From NCBI RefSeq assembly GCF_048381675.1, contig NZ_JBLWIS010000001.1, positions 372,001 to 436,000 on the forward strand: a DNA stretch of 64,000 bases, given 5' to 3'. This document shows positions 25,442 to 33,956 of this stretch, piece after piece. The notes beneath the pieces are model-generated. The model saw nothing but the letters and a program-made list of their open reading frames with translations, did not search any database and was not told the origin of the DNA. The stretch is from Advenella sp048381675. Lineage in GTDB: Bacteria > Pseudomonadota > Gammaproteobacteria > Burkholderiales > Burkholderiaceae_B. The position numbers were made by a program, and so were the translations under genes. Numbering within the stretch: the first letter of the stretch is position 1; each line of letters starts with the position of its first letter.

Positions 25442-27193
25442 ATGAGAGAGTCAAAGACCTGCCGTCCAACCTCAGTCATGTTGAAGCGTGGCAAGGGGGT
25501 TGCCCGGGGGTTCGCTATTGGTCGTGCGGTTATTATGGGGGCAGCTACCCTGGAGGTTGCTCACTATCGTATTGCCACTGAAGATATCCCGCAGGAATGT
25601 GCTCGTCTTGATGCTGCCCTGGAAACGGTTTACAAAGACCTCCAGCATATTATCAAAACCCTGCCAGCAGATGCACCCAAAGAATTAATTCCCTTGTTGA
25701 ATGTTCACAGCCTGCTAGTTTCTGATCCCATGCTGTCGGAACAAACCCGGGAAATCATTGCCAGTCGCCAATACAATGCCGAATGGGCTTTAAGTACCCA
25801 AGGGCAATTGCTGGCAGATCAATTCTCGGTAATGGAAGATGAATATATTCGGGAACGTGCGGCTGATGTCAATCAGGTTATAGAAAGGGTGCTGAGGGTT
25901 TTATCTGGCATGGGGTCCTCCTTGTTGCCCGATATGTCCTTCGACATGGATATTAATTCTTCCATTGTGGTGGCGCATGATATTTCTCCGGCCGACATGC
26001 TTAAGTTGCGCGGGGCCCGTTTTGCCGCCTTTGTAACCGATCTGGGTGGTGCTACCTCACATACCGCAATTGTTGCGCGTAGCATGAATGTTCCGGCAGT
26101 AGTTGGCTTGGGCAATATTCGTAGTCTGCTACGTGACAAAGACATGTTGATCGTCGATGGAGAGACAGGAATTGTCATTGTTAATCCGTCTGAGCTTATT
26201 CTGGCAGAATACCAGAAGAAACAGGATGCTTATATTCGGGAACGTGCCGAGCTGATTGTTCATAAAGACGAGCCGGCTATTACCCTTGATGGTAAAAAAA
26301 TCAAGCTTGAAGCCAATATAGAGCTTCCACACGAGGCCGATGAGGTGATGGCGTTGGGGGCTGATGGGATTGGCCTGTTTCGTAGTGAATTCCTGTTTAT
26401 GGGGCGAGAAAACTTGCCTGATGAAGAGGAGCAATACGAGGCCTATTCATATGTTCTGAAAACCATGCAGGGTAAGCCTGTAACCATTCGTACGCTAGAT
26501 ATTGGTTCGGACAAGACCCTTGATGGTGAAGCGACGGTTGCTGCCAATCCGGCTTTGGGCTTGCGGGCAATCAGGTATTGCCTGTCCCGTCCTGAAATGT
26601 TCCAGACCCAATTAAGGGCTTTGCTTCGGGCTTCAGTGCATGGGCGGTTAAGAGTCCTGATTCCTATGCTTTCCCACATGCATGAGTTGCATTCTGTCAA
26701 GCAGGCACTTGAGGTTGCCAAAAAGCAGTTGGCTGAAGAGGGTCATGCTTACGCTGAAAATATTGAATTGGGTGCCATGGTTGAAATCCCGGCGATTGCC
26801 ATTGCCATAGAGCCGTTTATGAAACAGCTTGATTTTGTTTCAATCGGCACGAATGACCTGATTCAGTATACGCTGGCCATCGATCGGGTTGACAACGAGG
26901 TTTCCGATTTGTATGACCCTATGCACCCGGCGGTTTTGCGCCTGATTTCCCAAACCATACAGGCCGGTGAGAGGGCGGGAAAAGATGTGGCGGTATGCGG
27001 AGAAATGGCGGGTGAGTCGCGTTACACGCGTTTGTTGCTCGGCCTTGGCTTAACCGAGTTTTCAATGCATCCTCAGCAGTTGCTTGATGTGAAGAAAATA
27101 GTCCGTACTTCGCATACTAATGCCTTAAGAAGCAAGATTGCGACATCCCTTAATCATGCCGAGTATATTGACCTGAATATACTGGACATCTAA
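25442..27193 (+). CDS. ptsI: PTS enzyme I (phosphoenolpyruvate-protein phosphotransferase)
   Basis: The first kinase of the PTS, taking phosphate from PEP to HPr. The protein has the HPr-binding N-domain with active His near residue 207 (GGATSHTAIVARS) and the PEP-binding barrel with GADGIGLFRSEFLFM. It ends with the catalytic Cys region (DVAVCGEMAGE). The start at 25442 is uncertain: an in-frame ATG at 25478 (MLKRGKGVARGFAIGRA) matches the usual EI N-terminus but lacks a clear ribosome site. Length 583 with the first start. Confidence 0.96.
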   Translation: MRESKTCRPTSVMLKRGKGVARGFAIGRAVIMGAATLEVAHYRIATEDIPQECARLDAALETVYKDLQHIIKTLPADAPKELIPLLNVHSLLVSDPMLSEQTREIIASRQYNAEWALSTQGQLLADQFSVMEDEYIRERAADVNQVIERVLRVLSGMGSSLLPDMSFDMDINSSIVVAHDISPADMLKLRGARFAAFVTDLGGATSHTAIVARSMNVPAVVGLGNIRSLLRDKDMLIVDGETGIVIVNPSELILAEYQKKQDAYIRERAELIVHKDEPAITLDGKKIKLEANIELPHEADEVMALGADGIGLFRSEFLFMGRENLPDEEEQYEAYSYVLKTMQGKPVTIRTLDIGSDKTLDGEATVAANPALGLRAIRYCLSRPEMFQTQLRALLRASVHGRLRVLIPMLSHMHELHSVKQALEVAKKQLAEEGHAYAENIELGAMVEIPAIAIAIEPFMKQLDFVSIGTNDLIQYTLAIDRVDNEVSDLYDPMHPAVLRLISQTIQAGERAGKDVAVCGEMAGESRYTRLLLGLGLTEFSMHPQQLLDVKKIVRTSHTNALRSKIATSLNHAEYIDLNILDI

Positions 27194-27253
27194 GCCGTTA
27201 CCTTTGCACCAGAAGGGTGCATATTAATTTTGTATTCACACAAATTAGTACAT

Positions 27254-27278
27254 AAATGGGCATTACTGCCCATTTTTT
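27254..27278 (+). terminator. Terminator after ptsI
   Basis: AAATGGGCA (27254-27262) pairs with TGCCCATTT (27267-27275) around TTAC, and more T follows. A second, weaker hairpin (TGCACC with GGTGCA) lies just upstream. Confidence 0.9.
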
Positions 27279-27316
27279 GTTCCGGCTCTTTATATTGGCT
27301 TATGCCTTTCAGTAAA

Positions 27317-27344
27317 TAAAAAAAGACCGGCATAAAACCGGTCT
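27317..27344 (-). terminator. Terminator of the nitronate monooxygenase-like gene
   Basis: Read on the minus strand, AGACCGG pairs with CCGGTCT (27324-27330 with 27338-27344) and runs into seven T. Confidence 0.85.
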
Positions 27345-27399
27345 GAATTTTGAACACTGAGGAAGGAAGGGCCGGTCTGTGCCGGTTAGATAAACTGTT

Positions 27400-28566
27400 T
27401 TAGCCTGGTATGACGGGTTTTTGGCCGGTCATCAAATACTGGATGGTTTCATAGACGGTGCGAATTTGGTCGCCAAACGGCAGGGGATCTTTGCCACGGA
27501 AGAAAAGCCCTTTGCGAATATCGCCGGAATAGGCATCGCTAAGGCGTTGATCAATGCAGAACTGGCCAATTTTACTAATGCCATCCCGAAGGCCGCATAC
27601 GCTAAGACAGTTCATGCTTTGCACGCAGCGACGAGGATCTGCCTTGGCATTGTCCTGTAGTTTTTGTTCGTTTTTAAGGTATTTTTTAAGGTAGGGTGTT
27701 AGTACTGCCCTGGCAGGCAAGCCCGCTACTGACATGAACTCAACGATATCTTCTTCTTTGGCTTCTGAAAGGGTTTTCTTGAAGTTAAGATGTGCATCGC
27801 CTTCTTCGGTAACGGCAAAAGCAGTACCAATTTGAACGGCATTGGCGCCCCAGTCTTTAAGTGCAGTCTGGATTTTCTTGAAATTGGCCATGCCACCGGC
27901 AAGAATAAGGGGGATTTTCTCGCTTTCAAGGCCCAGTTGCTTGAAAACCTGTGAGGTTTCTTCAAGTACTCTTCTAAAACTGAACCGGTCGCTGTTCAGG
28001 TCAGACATTGAGGTTGAACCTAAGTGCCCGCCAGCATGGTTGGGGTGCTCGATGACGATGGCATCGGGAAGTCGGTTTTTTTTCATCCAGCGTTTAAGCA
28101 CAATGTTAATGCCACGTGATTCTGACAGGATCGGAATGAGTGCGACATTAGGGTGGTCGGCGGCTAGATCGGGTAATTCAAGGGGTAGGCCAGCACCCAT
28201 GACGATGGCATCGGCACCAGACTCGCAGGCTTGGGTAGCAAGCGCAGAGTAGTCGGATACCGCTTTCATGACATTAACCGCAATCATGCCCTTGCCGTTG
28301 GTTTGGGCCTTGGCTGCCTTGATTTCGCGGTCCAGAGCAATACGATTAAGTTTGTCGTAGTTTTCTTGTACTGGGGTTTCTTTTGATTTTGCCAAAAGAT
28401 CCGGGTGCAGGTGACGTAAATCGATGCTGGCAATAGTGCCAATGGCATTTTCGCGGGCTACGGCGCTTGCCAGTTTGTGGGCGGAAATACCAACGCCCAT
28501 GCCACCTTGAACAATAGGTAGCAGCTTGCGATTTTTAATAAGAAGGGGATCTAGGTTTTGTGTCAT
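27400..28566 (-). CDS. Nitronate monooxygenase family flavoprotein
   Basis: The protein has 388 residues with a TIM-barrel FMN fold of the NPD/FabK group. The N-terminal PIVQGGMGVGIS, the AIVMGAGLP strand, IEHPNHAGGH and the phosphate-binding PLILAGGMANFKKIQTAL and VQIGTAFAVTEEGDAH segments are typical. The active His is likely in HAGGH. An extra C-terminal region has several cysteines (DPRRCVQSMNCLSVCGLRDG, then GQFCID) that is not part of the classic enzyme. True substrate unknown; it could be a nitronate monooxygenase or an enoyl reductase-like enzyme. It stands alone with its own terminator. Confidence 0.82.
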   Translation of the reverse strand: MTQNLDPLLIKNRKLLPIVQGGMGVGISAHKLASAVARENAIGTIASIDLRHLHPDLLAKSKETPVQENYDKLNRIALDREIKAAKAQTNGKGMIAVNVMKAVSDYSALATQACESGADAIVMGAGLPLELPDLAADHPNVALIPILSESRGINIVLKRWMKKNRLPDAIVIEHPNHAGGHLGSTSMSDLNSDRFSFRRVLEETSQVFKQLGLESEKIPLILAGGMANFKKIQTALKDWGANAVQIGTAFAVTEEGDAHLNFKKTLSEAKEEDIVEFMSVAGLPARAVLTPYLKKYLKNEQKLQDNAKADPRRCVQSMNCLSVCGLRDGISKIGQFCIDQRLSDAYSGDIRKGLFFRGKDPLPFGDQIRTVYETIQYLMTGQKPVIPG

Positions 28567-28736
28567 GCTTTGTAGTAAAAGGCGATATCAGTAAGATGTA
28601 TTCTATATATATCTTTAATGATTTCAATCAATTTATGTATATTGCCTTTTATTTGAATATCTTCCTTGATTCATATCAATAAACACTTTGACTACTTGTT
28701 TTTGAGATTAAAACTTTATTATTAATCAAATTAACC

Positions 28737-28771
28737 AAAAAAACGCCATTCATTTGTTTAATGAATGGCGT
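28737..28771 (-). terminator. Terminator of glnK-amtB
   Basis: On the minus strand, ACGCCATTCATT and AATGAATGGCGT (28743-28754, 28760-28771) make a perfect 12-bp stem followed by TTTTTTT. Confidence 0.92.
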
Positions 28772-28794
28772 AAAACATTTTCGCTTTAATCTAT

Positions 28795-30021
28795 TTAGAA
28801 ATGATATCCCTGCTCTCCGTGTTGGGTGATATCCAGGCCTTGCCGTTCGGCATCTTTCTCAACCCGGATTCCACCCGTTAAAAGGCCGGCAATTTTCAGG
28901 GCGATAAAGGTCACAATCGCACACCATATCGCGGTAATAAGCATGCCTTCAAGCTGTAGCCACACTTGATAGGGAATTTCACCAATAGTCTCAAGTCCGG
29001 GGCCACCCAGGGGTTTTGCATTGAAAACACCCGTTAGCAGGCCACCGATAATGCCCCCTACACCGTGGATGCCAAAAACATCCAGGGAATCATCGGCACC
29101 AAGGAGCCGTTTCAGCCCATTAACTCCCCATAGGCAGAAAAGGCTGGTGATGAAACCGATAATCAGGGCGCCCACCGGACCAACCAGGCCTGCGGCAGGG
29201 GTAATGCCAACCAGGCCTGCCACGGCACCGGATGCTGCACCTAGCAAAGAGGGGTTGCCTTTGGTTTTCCATTCAACCAGGACCCAGGCAATAATCGCGG
29301 CGCTGGTGGCAAGCAGGGTGTTGAAAAAGGCAAGGGCTGCTTGTGTATTGGCACCCAGTGCAGAACCGGCATTGAAGCCAAACCAGCCTACCCACAGCAG
29401 GGCGGCTCCCGTCATGGTCATGGTTAGATTATGTGGTTGCATGGCTTCTTTGCCATATCCCAGGCGTGGGCCAACCATGTAGGCAGCAACCAGGGCGGCC
29501 ACACCGGCGTTGATATGCACTACGGTACCCCCTGCAAAGTCCAATGCGGCTCCGGTTAGCAGGCCGGTTGATGACCAGATCATGTGGGCAACAGGCACAT
29601 AGGAAAATGTCAGCCAGATTGCCATAAAAACCAGTACGGCGGAAAACTTGATCCTTTCAGCAAATCCACCCACGATAAGGGCGCAGGTAATGCCAGCAAA
29701 GGTGGCTTGAAACGAGGCGAAAGTCAGTTCGGGAATGCTGCCGCTCAATTCAAACGTATTATTGCTTAGGTCATACATGCCAGAAAATAACAAGCGGCTG
29801 AAACCCCCAAAAAAAGCATTGCCATCGGTAAAAGCCAATGAATAGCCATAGGTAAACCAAAGAATAATGGCAAGGGCGAAAGTAACCAGAACCTGGCTCA
29901 TGACAGACAAAATATTTTTGCTGCGCACCAGCCCGCCATAGAACATGGCAAGGCCAGGAATAACCATTAGTAGAACCAGGATTGTTGAAATGCTGACCCA
30001 GACGAGATCTGCTTTATCCAT
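28795..30021 (-). CDS. amtB: Ammonium transporter
   Basis: A trimeric inner-membrane ammonium channel of the Amt family. The 408 residues contain about 11 helices. Signatures include MFYGGLVRSKN, the GGTVVHINAG region with one pore His, and HGVGGIIGGLL with the second pore-region His. No cleavable signal peptide is obvious. TAAAGGAATTCATC precedes the ATG. It is co-transcribed with glnK (84 bp gap), whose product plugs the channel when nitrogen is plentiful. Confidence 0.97.
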   Translation of the reverse strand: MDKADLVWVSISTILVLLMVIPGLAMFYGGLVRSKNILSVMSQVLVTFALAIILWFTYGYSLAFTDGNAFFGGFSRLLFSGMYDLSNNTFELSGSIPELTFASFQATFAGITCALIVGGFAERIKFSAVLVFMAIWLTFSYVPVAHMIWSSTGLLTGAALDFAGGTVVHINAGVAALVAAYMVGPRLGYGKEAMQPHNLTMTMTGAALLWVGWFGFNAGSALGANTQAALAFFNTLLATSAAIIAWVLVEWKTKGNPSLLGAASGAVAGLVGITPAAGLVGPVGALIIGFITSLFCLWGVNGLKRLLGADDSLDVFGIHGVGGIIGGLLTGVFNAKPLGGPGLETIGEIPYQVWLQLEGMLITAIWCAIVTFIALKIAGLLTGGIRVEKDAERQGLDITQHGEQGYHF

Positions 30022-30105
30022 GATGAATTCCTTTATATTTAATCCAATAACGGGCTGTCATTGTCATGAATGGCCGGTTATTATGTGTGTATGGGTGAAT
30101 GTGGT

Positions 30106-30444
30106 TCAGAGGGCGGCTTCACCGGCTTCACCGGTACGTATGCGAATAACCTGTTCCAGGTCGGTAATGAAGATTTTTCCATCTCCTATTTTTCCTGTCG
30201 TGCCGGCTTGGCAAATGGTTTCAATGGCCTGGTCGACCATTGAGTCCTGGATGGCGGCTTCAAGCTTGATTTTGGGAAGAAAATCAATAATGTATTCAGC
30301 GCCCCGATACAGTTCGGTATGTCCTTTCTGGCGTCCAAAGCCTTTCACTTCAGTGATGGTCATTCCTTGAATGCCGATATCAGCCAAGGCCGTTCGTACG
30401 TCATCCAGCTTGAAAGGTTTGATAATGGCGGTTAGCAATTTCAT
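30106..30444 (-). CDS. glnK: Nitrogen regulatory protein PII (GlnK)
   Basis: A 112-residue PII signal protein that senses 2-oxoglutarate, ATP and ADP and controls AmtB and GlnE. The uridylylation residue Tyr51 lies in the T-loop HTELYRGAEY, and the GKIGDGKIF B-loop is intact. The ATG at 30444 is chosen because GGAG lies at proper distance; a TTG four codons upstream is not needed. A sigma54-type promoter and NtrC-like sites lie just upstream, so the operon should be nitrogen-regulated. Confidence 0.97.
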   Translation of the reverse strand: MKLLTAIIKPFKLDDVRTALADIGIQGMTITEVKGFGRQKGHTELYRGAEYIIDFLPKIKLEAAIQDSMVDQAIETICQAGTTGKIGDGKIFITDLEQVIRIRTGEAGEAAL

Positions 30445-30510
30445 GATGGTCTCCAATACGGGTCAAAATTTGATATTCCAAAGCGATGGAATAATCGTCC
30501 TTGGGTATAA

Positions 30511-30526
30511 AGCAAAAACCGTGCCA
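30511..30526 (-). promoter_or_regulatory. sigma54 (RpoN) promoter of glnK-amtB
   Basis: On the minus strand the sequence TGGCACG, four bases, then TTGCT matches the -24/-12 consensus exactly, with GG at 30525-30524 and GC at 30513-30512. It lies 67 bp before the glnK start. Confidence 0.88.
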
Positions 30527-30554
30527 GAAAATAAGGATAAAATTTGCGCTTCAG

Positions 30555-30593
30555 ATCGTATTTTTGGTGCAAATCATGATTCATCATGGTGCA
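30555..30593 (-). promoter_or_regulatory. Candidate NtrC binding sites
   Basis: Two TGCACC half-sites (minus strand, ending at 30593 and 30571) are spaced 22 bp, two helical turns, upstream of the sigma54 promoter. The first extends to an imperfect palindrome (TGCACC, five bases, GAATCA; 9 of 12 matches to the NtrC consensus). The second is only a half-site. Confidence 0.6.
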
Positions 30594-30738
30594 AAGGCAT
30601 CAAATTTTTCATGGTTCTGTCAATAATGGTTAAAGCGGCAAAAAAAACATCACCAAATGAAATCAGGTTGTACTGAATCATTGTTTTTTCTTGCGTGTTG
30701 GTCGATACTGTTAGATATTCATTTTTTTAGGAGCATGT

Positions 30739-31383
30739 ATGAAATATTCTTTGTCAAAATTAAGTATGCTGGCGATCGTTTCCTCAGCATTTGTGTTGGT
30801 TGGATGTGATCAGGAGTCAAAACCTGAAGCGGATCAAGCGGCTAACAAAGTGACAGAGGCTACTAATATTGCTGTTGATGCTGTCAAGGGTGCTGGCCAG
30901 CAAGCAGCGGATGCAGCCAAGGCAGCGACTGAGGGTGCGGCAGAAGCTATCAAGGAAACGACTGATAGCGTGGTTGAAGGCGTCAAGTCAGCGACGGAAA
31001 ACCTGAAAAAAGATGCCGCGGCAACTTCTGAAGGTATCTCGGATGCGACTAAAGTCGCTAAAGAAGAAGCCAAAGCAACCGCTGAGGCAGCAGTAGAGTC
31101 TGTCAAGGAAGAAGCGGCAAGTGCCGAAGAGAAAGCCAAGACAGCTACTGAGGCTGTAGTTGAATCCGTTAAAGAAGCAGCAGTGGGTGCTGAGGAAAAA
31201 GTGGATGCGATTACCGAACAAATTTCGGAAACCACTTCTAATGCGATCAAGGCCGTTGACAATGCAACAACAGAGGCTGTCAATACGGTTAAAGAGGCTG
31301 CTTCCAGCGCAGTGGGCACATCCTCTGGCGCAGACAGCACAGCAGCCGATGCAATTAAGGAAGAAGTCAAGCCGGCTCAGTAA
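30739..31383 (+). CDS. Alanine-rich, repeat-containing helical lipoprotein
   Basis: The 214-residue protein has a lipoprotein signal (FVLVGCDQ). The mature chain is nearly all Ala, Glu, Lys, Thr, Val and Ser with no aromatic residues in most of its length. It shows 11- and 22-residue periodicity: the unit around VESVKEEAASAEEKAKTATEA recurs exactly 66 bp later. This resembles late-embryogenesis-abundant (LEA group 3) or apolipoprotein-like helices in composition. Function unknown; an envelope-anchored helical spacer or stress protectant is a guess. AGGAG lies five bases before the ATG. It is monocistronic. Confidence 0.8.
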   Translation: MKYSLSKLSMLAIVSSAFVLVGCDQESKPEADQAANKVTEATNIAVDAVKGAGQQAADAAKAATEGAAEAIKETTDSVVEGVKSATENLKKDAAATSEGISDATKVAKEEAKATAEAAVESVKEEAASAEEKAKTATEAVVESVKEAAVGAEEKVDAITEQISETTSNAIKAVDNATTEAVNTVKEAASSAVGTSSGADSTAADAIKEEVKPAQ

Positions 31384-31406
31384 TCAAGGTCAGTCAGCAG
31401 TTTGTC

Positions 31407-31441
31407 AAAACGGGCATTTAAATCATAAGTGCCCGTTTTTT
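31407..31441 (+). terminator. Terminator of the alanine-rich lipoprotein gene
   Basis: AAAACGGGCA (31407-31416) pairs with TGCCCGTTTT (31430-31439), and T residues follow. Confidence 0.88.
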
Positions 31442-31558
31442 CTTGGCATACCGCATTTGTTGGCTTTATCTTAAAAAGCCGGTTTATTAAGCTGGGCCGG
31501 TTTATTCTTATTTATAATGATCTTTCTGACTATACATATTTTTGCTTAAGGGTGTACC

Positions 31559-31798
31559 ATGAAACGCGGTAATCAAATTTTTGAAGAATTTCAGAAAAAC
31601 ATGCAGGAACTTATTGCAAAAAGTCCTGCTGCCGATATTGAAAAAAACGTGAAGGCATTCATGTCGCAAGGTTTTTCCAAGCTAGATCTGGTTACCCGGG
31701 AAGAGTTTGATATTCAGGTGGCCATGGTTGACAGGTTGCGCGAGCGCATTGACGCCCTGGAAGCCCAAATCAAGGCACTTGAGGAAAAAAACCAGTAA
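31559..31798 (+). CDS. ubiK: Ubiquinone biosynthesis accessory factor UbiK
   Basis: A 79-residue BMFP-family protein (YqiC-like). It consists of an N-terminal amphipathic helix (IFEEFQKNMQELI) and a C-terminal trimerising coiled coil (VDRLRERIDALEAQIKALEEK). UbiK binds the UbiJ scaffold of the aerobic ubiquinone-synthesis complex. The VTREEFDIQ segment is a family hallmark. It lies just before comM. Confidence 0.9.
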   Translation: MKRGNQIFEEFQKNMQELIAKSPAADIEKNVKAFMSQGFSKLDLVTREEFDIQVAMVDRLRERIDALEAQIKALEEKNQ

Positions 31799-31820
31799 TC
31801 GTGTTTTTAACGATTGATAA

Positions 31821-31843
31821 AAAGGTCCCGCGGGACCTTTTTT
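31821..31843 (+). terminator. Terminator between ubiK and comM
   Basis: A perfect palindromic stem (AAAGGTCCCG with CGGGACCTTT) ends in a T run; with no unpaired loop bases by sequence, the real loop is the central CCGCGG region. Confidence 0.85.
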
Positions 31844-31889
31844 AATGTTTCCCGTCCGCATAATACAGCACTGTTGCGGGGGAGTGTTT

Positions 31890-33407
31890 ATGACTTTAGC
31901 TGTATTAAAGAGCTGTGCCATAGCGGGCATGCATGCCCCTGAAGTGCGGGTAGAGGTTCATGTCGCGCCGGGGTTGCCGGCTTTTAATATTGTGGGTTTG
32001 CCGGGGACGGGTGTAAAAGAAAGTCGTGAGCGGGTTCGCTCGGCCTTGTCCAGTTGTGGCTATCAGTTTCCCGCAGGGCGACTTACGGCTAATTTGTCAC
32101 CCGCCGATTTGCCCAAGGATTCGGGGCGCTTTGATTTGCCCATTGCCTTGGGTGTGCTGTTGGCTAGCGGGCAAATTACCATGCCTGCCGAGCAGGCGGT
32201 GGCGCTTCTGTCCAAAACGGTCTTTGCCGGTGAACTTTCATTAACGGGTACTTTAATTCCTGTTGCGGCACCTTTGGTAATCGGGCTGTCGGTCTACCGG
32301 CAAAATGCCAGGGATGCCATCCTGGTCTTGCCCAAAGAAAATGCCGCGATTGCGGCTCATATCCAAGGCCTGAAGGTCTTGGGAGCCAGTACGCTTAAAG
32401 AGGTGGCAGACTTTCTGGTGGGCACAGCCCAGCCCAGCTATGAAACTGCCAGGGCGGTAGCTGGCAAAGAAAAAATAGTTTATCCCTGTTTGTCTGATGT
32501 CAAAGGGCAGCCAATTGCCTGCCGTGCGCTTGAAATTGCGGCTTGCGGTGCTCATGGCTTGCTAATGTCGGGTTCCCCGGGGGTTGGTAAAAGCATGCTG
32601 GCGCAACGTTTACCTGGCCTCTTACCGTCACTTTCCAGTGAGCAGTTGCTAGAAGTTACCGCCGTGCAAAGCCTGACGCAGCGTGAAGCGGTCATGTCCA
32701 CGCAGCGACCATTCAGGTCGCCGCATCATTCTGCTTCAATGGTTTCCCTGATTGGGGGTGGGGTGCAGGCTAAGCCCGGTGAAATCAGCATGGCGCATCA
32801 TGGCGTCCTGTTCCTTGATGAATTACCTGAGTTCGATAGAAAAGTCCTGGAGTCCTTGCGCGAGCCGATGGAAAAAGGTGAGATTTGCATTGCCAGGGCC
32901 AGCCGTTCGGTGGTTTATCCTGCCCAATTCCAGTTGATTGCAGCCATGAATCCTTGTCCTTGCGGATACCTGGGGCATGCCAGCAAGCCTTGTGTTTGCA
33001 CCCCTGAGAAAATCAATCGTTACCAGGGCAAGCTGTCGGGCCCCCTGTTGGATCGAATTGACATGCAAATTACGGTGCATCCATTTCAGGGTGACTGGGA
33101 AAAAGCGCCGGCGGCTGAGCCTTCGGCAATCGTAAAAGGCCGGGTGGTGCTTTGTCGTAAAATCCAGCAGGAACGGCAAGGTAAGCTGAATGCGCATCTT
33201 GATGCCGGTGATATTGACCGGTATTGCCGGCTTGATAGTGGCTGCAACAAGCTCATCCAGCAAGCCTGTCATCGGTTTAGTTGGTCAATCAGGGTAATGC
33301 ACAGGGTATTGCGGGTGGCCCGAACCATTGCCGATATGAACAGCAAGGTTGGCATTGATCATGTATCGCTATCCGAGGCCATAAGCTATCGCCAGCAAAT
33401 GGATTGA
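31890..33407 (+). CDS. comM: ComM / YifB family AAA+ ATPase
   Basis: A Mg-chelatase-like helicase; in naturally competent bacteria ComM extends branch migration during integration of incoming DNA. The 505 residues contain an N-terminal Lon-protease-like fold (VEVHVAPGLPAFNIVGLPG). Walker A is GSPGVGKSMLA, Walker B VLFLDELPEF, and NPCPCGYLGH is the zinc-like cysteine motif. SIRVMHRVLRVARTIAD lies at the C-terminus. The start at 31890 has GGGGAG at good spacing; an in-frame upstream start at 31845 lies in the terminator region. Confidence 0.95.
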   Translation: MTLAVLKSCAIAGMHAPEVRVEVHVAPGLPAFNIVGLPGTGVKESRERVRSALSSCGYQFPAGRLTANLSPADLPKDSGRFDLPIALGVLLASGQITMPAEQAVALLSKTVFAGELSLTGTLIPVAAPLVIGLSVYRQNARDAILVLPKENAAIAAHIQGLKVLGASTLKEVADFLVGTAQPSYETARAVAGKEKIVYPCLSDVKGQPIACRALEIAACGAHGLLMSGSPGVGKSMLAQRLPGLLPSLSSEQLLEVTAVQSLTQREAVMSTQRPFRSPHHSASMVSLIGGGVQAKPGEISMAHHGVLFLDELPEFDRKVLESLREPMEKGEICIARASRSVVYPAQFQLIAAMNPCPCGYLGHASKPCVCTPEKINRYQGKLSGPLLDRIDMQITVHPFQGDWEKAPAAEPSAIVKGRVVLCRKIQQERQGKLNAHLDAGDIDRYCRLDSGCNKLIQQACHRFSWSIRVMHRVLRVARTIADMNSKVGIDHVSLSEAISYRQQMD

Positions 33408-33522
33408 TAGGTTTAAAACAATCATTCATTTTATTGCCGCTTTAACAATATGCAAATAAGGCCGGGAAATATGCCCGAGTGGATATTTTGCCTACACAAT
33501 CAGGGTTATTTTCTATTTTTAT

Positions 33523-33673
33523 TAGACAATAAAACAAAAATCATCGTATAATCAATGGTTTCCTGCAACCTCTTAGGTTTGCCTTGTGAATTTCTGTGAA
33601 CAGGCCTTTGGCAAACCCATGGGTAATTTGTTTGCGAGTTCTTTTGCAAGGTGAATTCGAACGATGCCTTGCA
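33523..33673 (+). promoter_or_regulatory. Promoter and structured leader of rpmI-rplT
   Basis: TAGACA (33523-33528, 5/6) and a perfect TATAAT (33547-33552) are 18 bp apart, giving a leader of nearly 190 nt. The leader holds two hairpins: GGTTTGCC (33576-33583) with GGCAAACC (33610-33617), and TGCAAGG (33645-33651) with CCTTGCA (33667-33673). In enterobacteria L20 represses this operon by binding such a leader; that it does so here is inference. The rest of the 33408-33746 gap is AT-rich. Confidence 0.6.
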
Positions 33674-33746
33674 TGAAAATTGATTAGGGTTTTGCAAGTT
33701 CCGGTATTTCATCGGGCACCTTTAATCAGCATTATTGGGTTATATC

Positions 33747-33944
33747 ATGCCAAAAATGAAAACCAAAAAAAGCGCGTCCAAGCGCTTTAAGGTTCGCGGT
33801 AGCGGATCCATCAAGCGTGGTCAGGCGTTCAAACGTCACATTCTGACCAAAAAAACAACCAAGAACAAACGCCAGTTGCGTGGTTCTGCTGCAGTTCACG
33901 CCTCAGACGTGGCTTCAGTCAAGGCAATGATGCCTTTCGCTTGA
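33747..33944 (+). CDS. rpmI: 50S ribosomal protein L35
   Basis: A 65-residue, very basic protein with the L35 N-terminus MPKMKTKKSASKRFKV. The start at 33747 is preferred to an upstream in-frame ATG (33735) that would add four residues. It is 12 bp before rplT. Confidence 0.97.
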   Translation: MPKMKTKKSASKRFKVRGSGSIKRGQAFKRHILTKKTTKNKRQLRGSAAVHASDVASVKAMMPFA

Positions 33945-33956
33945 TAGGAGAATAAT

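Noticed and set aside
30834..31370. 178-codon ORF on the minus strand opposite the alanine-rich lipoprotein
   Set aside because: It is a by-product of GCN/GAR codon bias in the real gene; its translation is all Ser/Ala/Val/Leu, and it has no ribosome site or motif.
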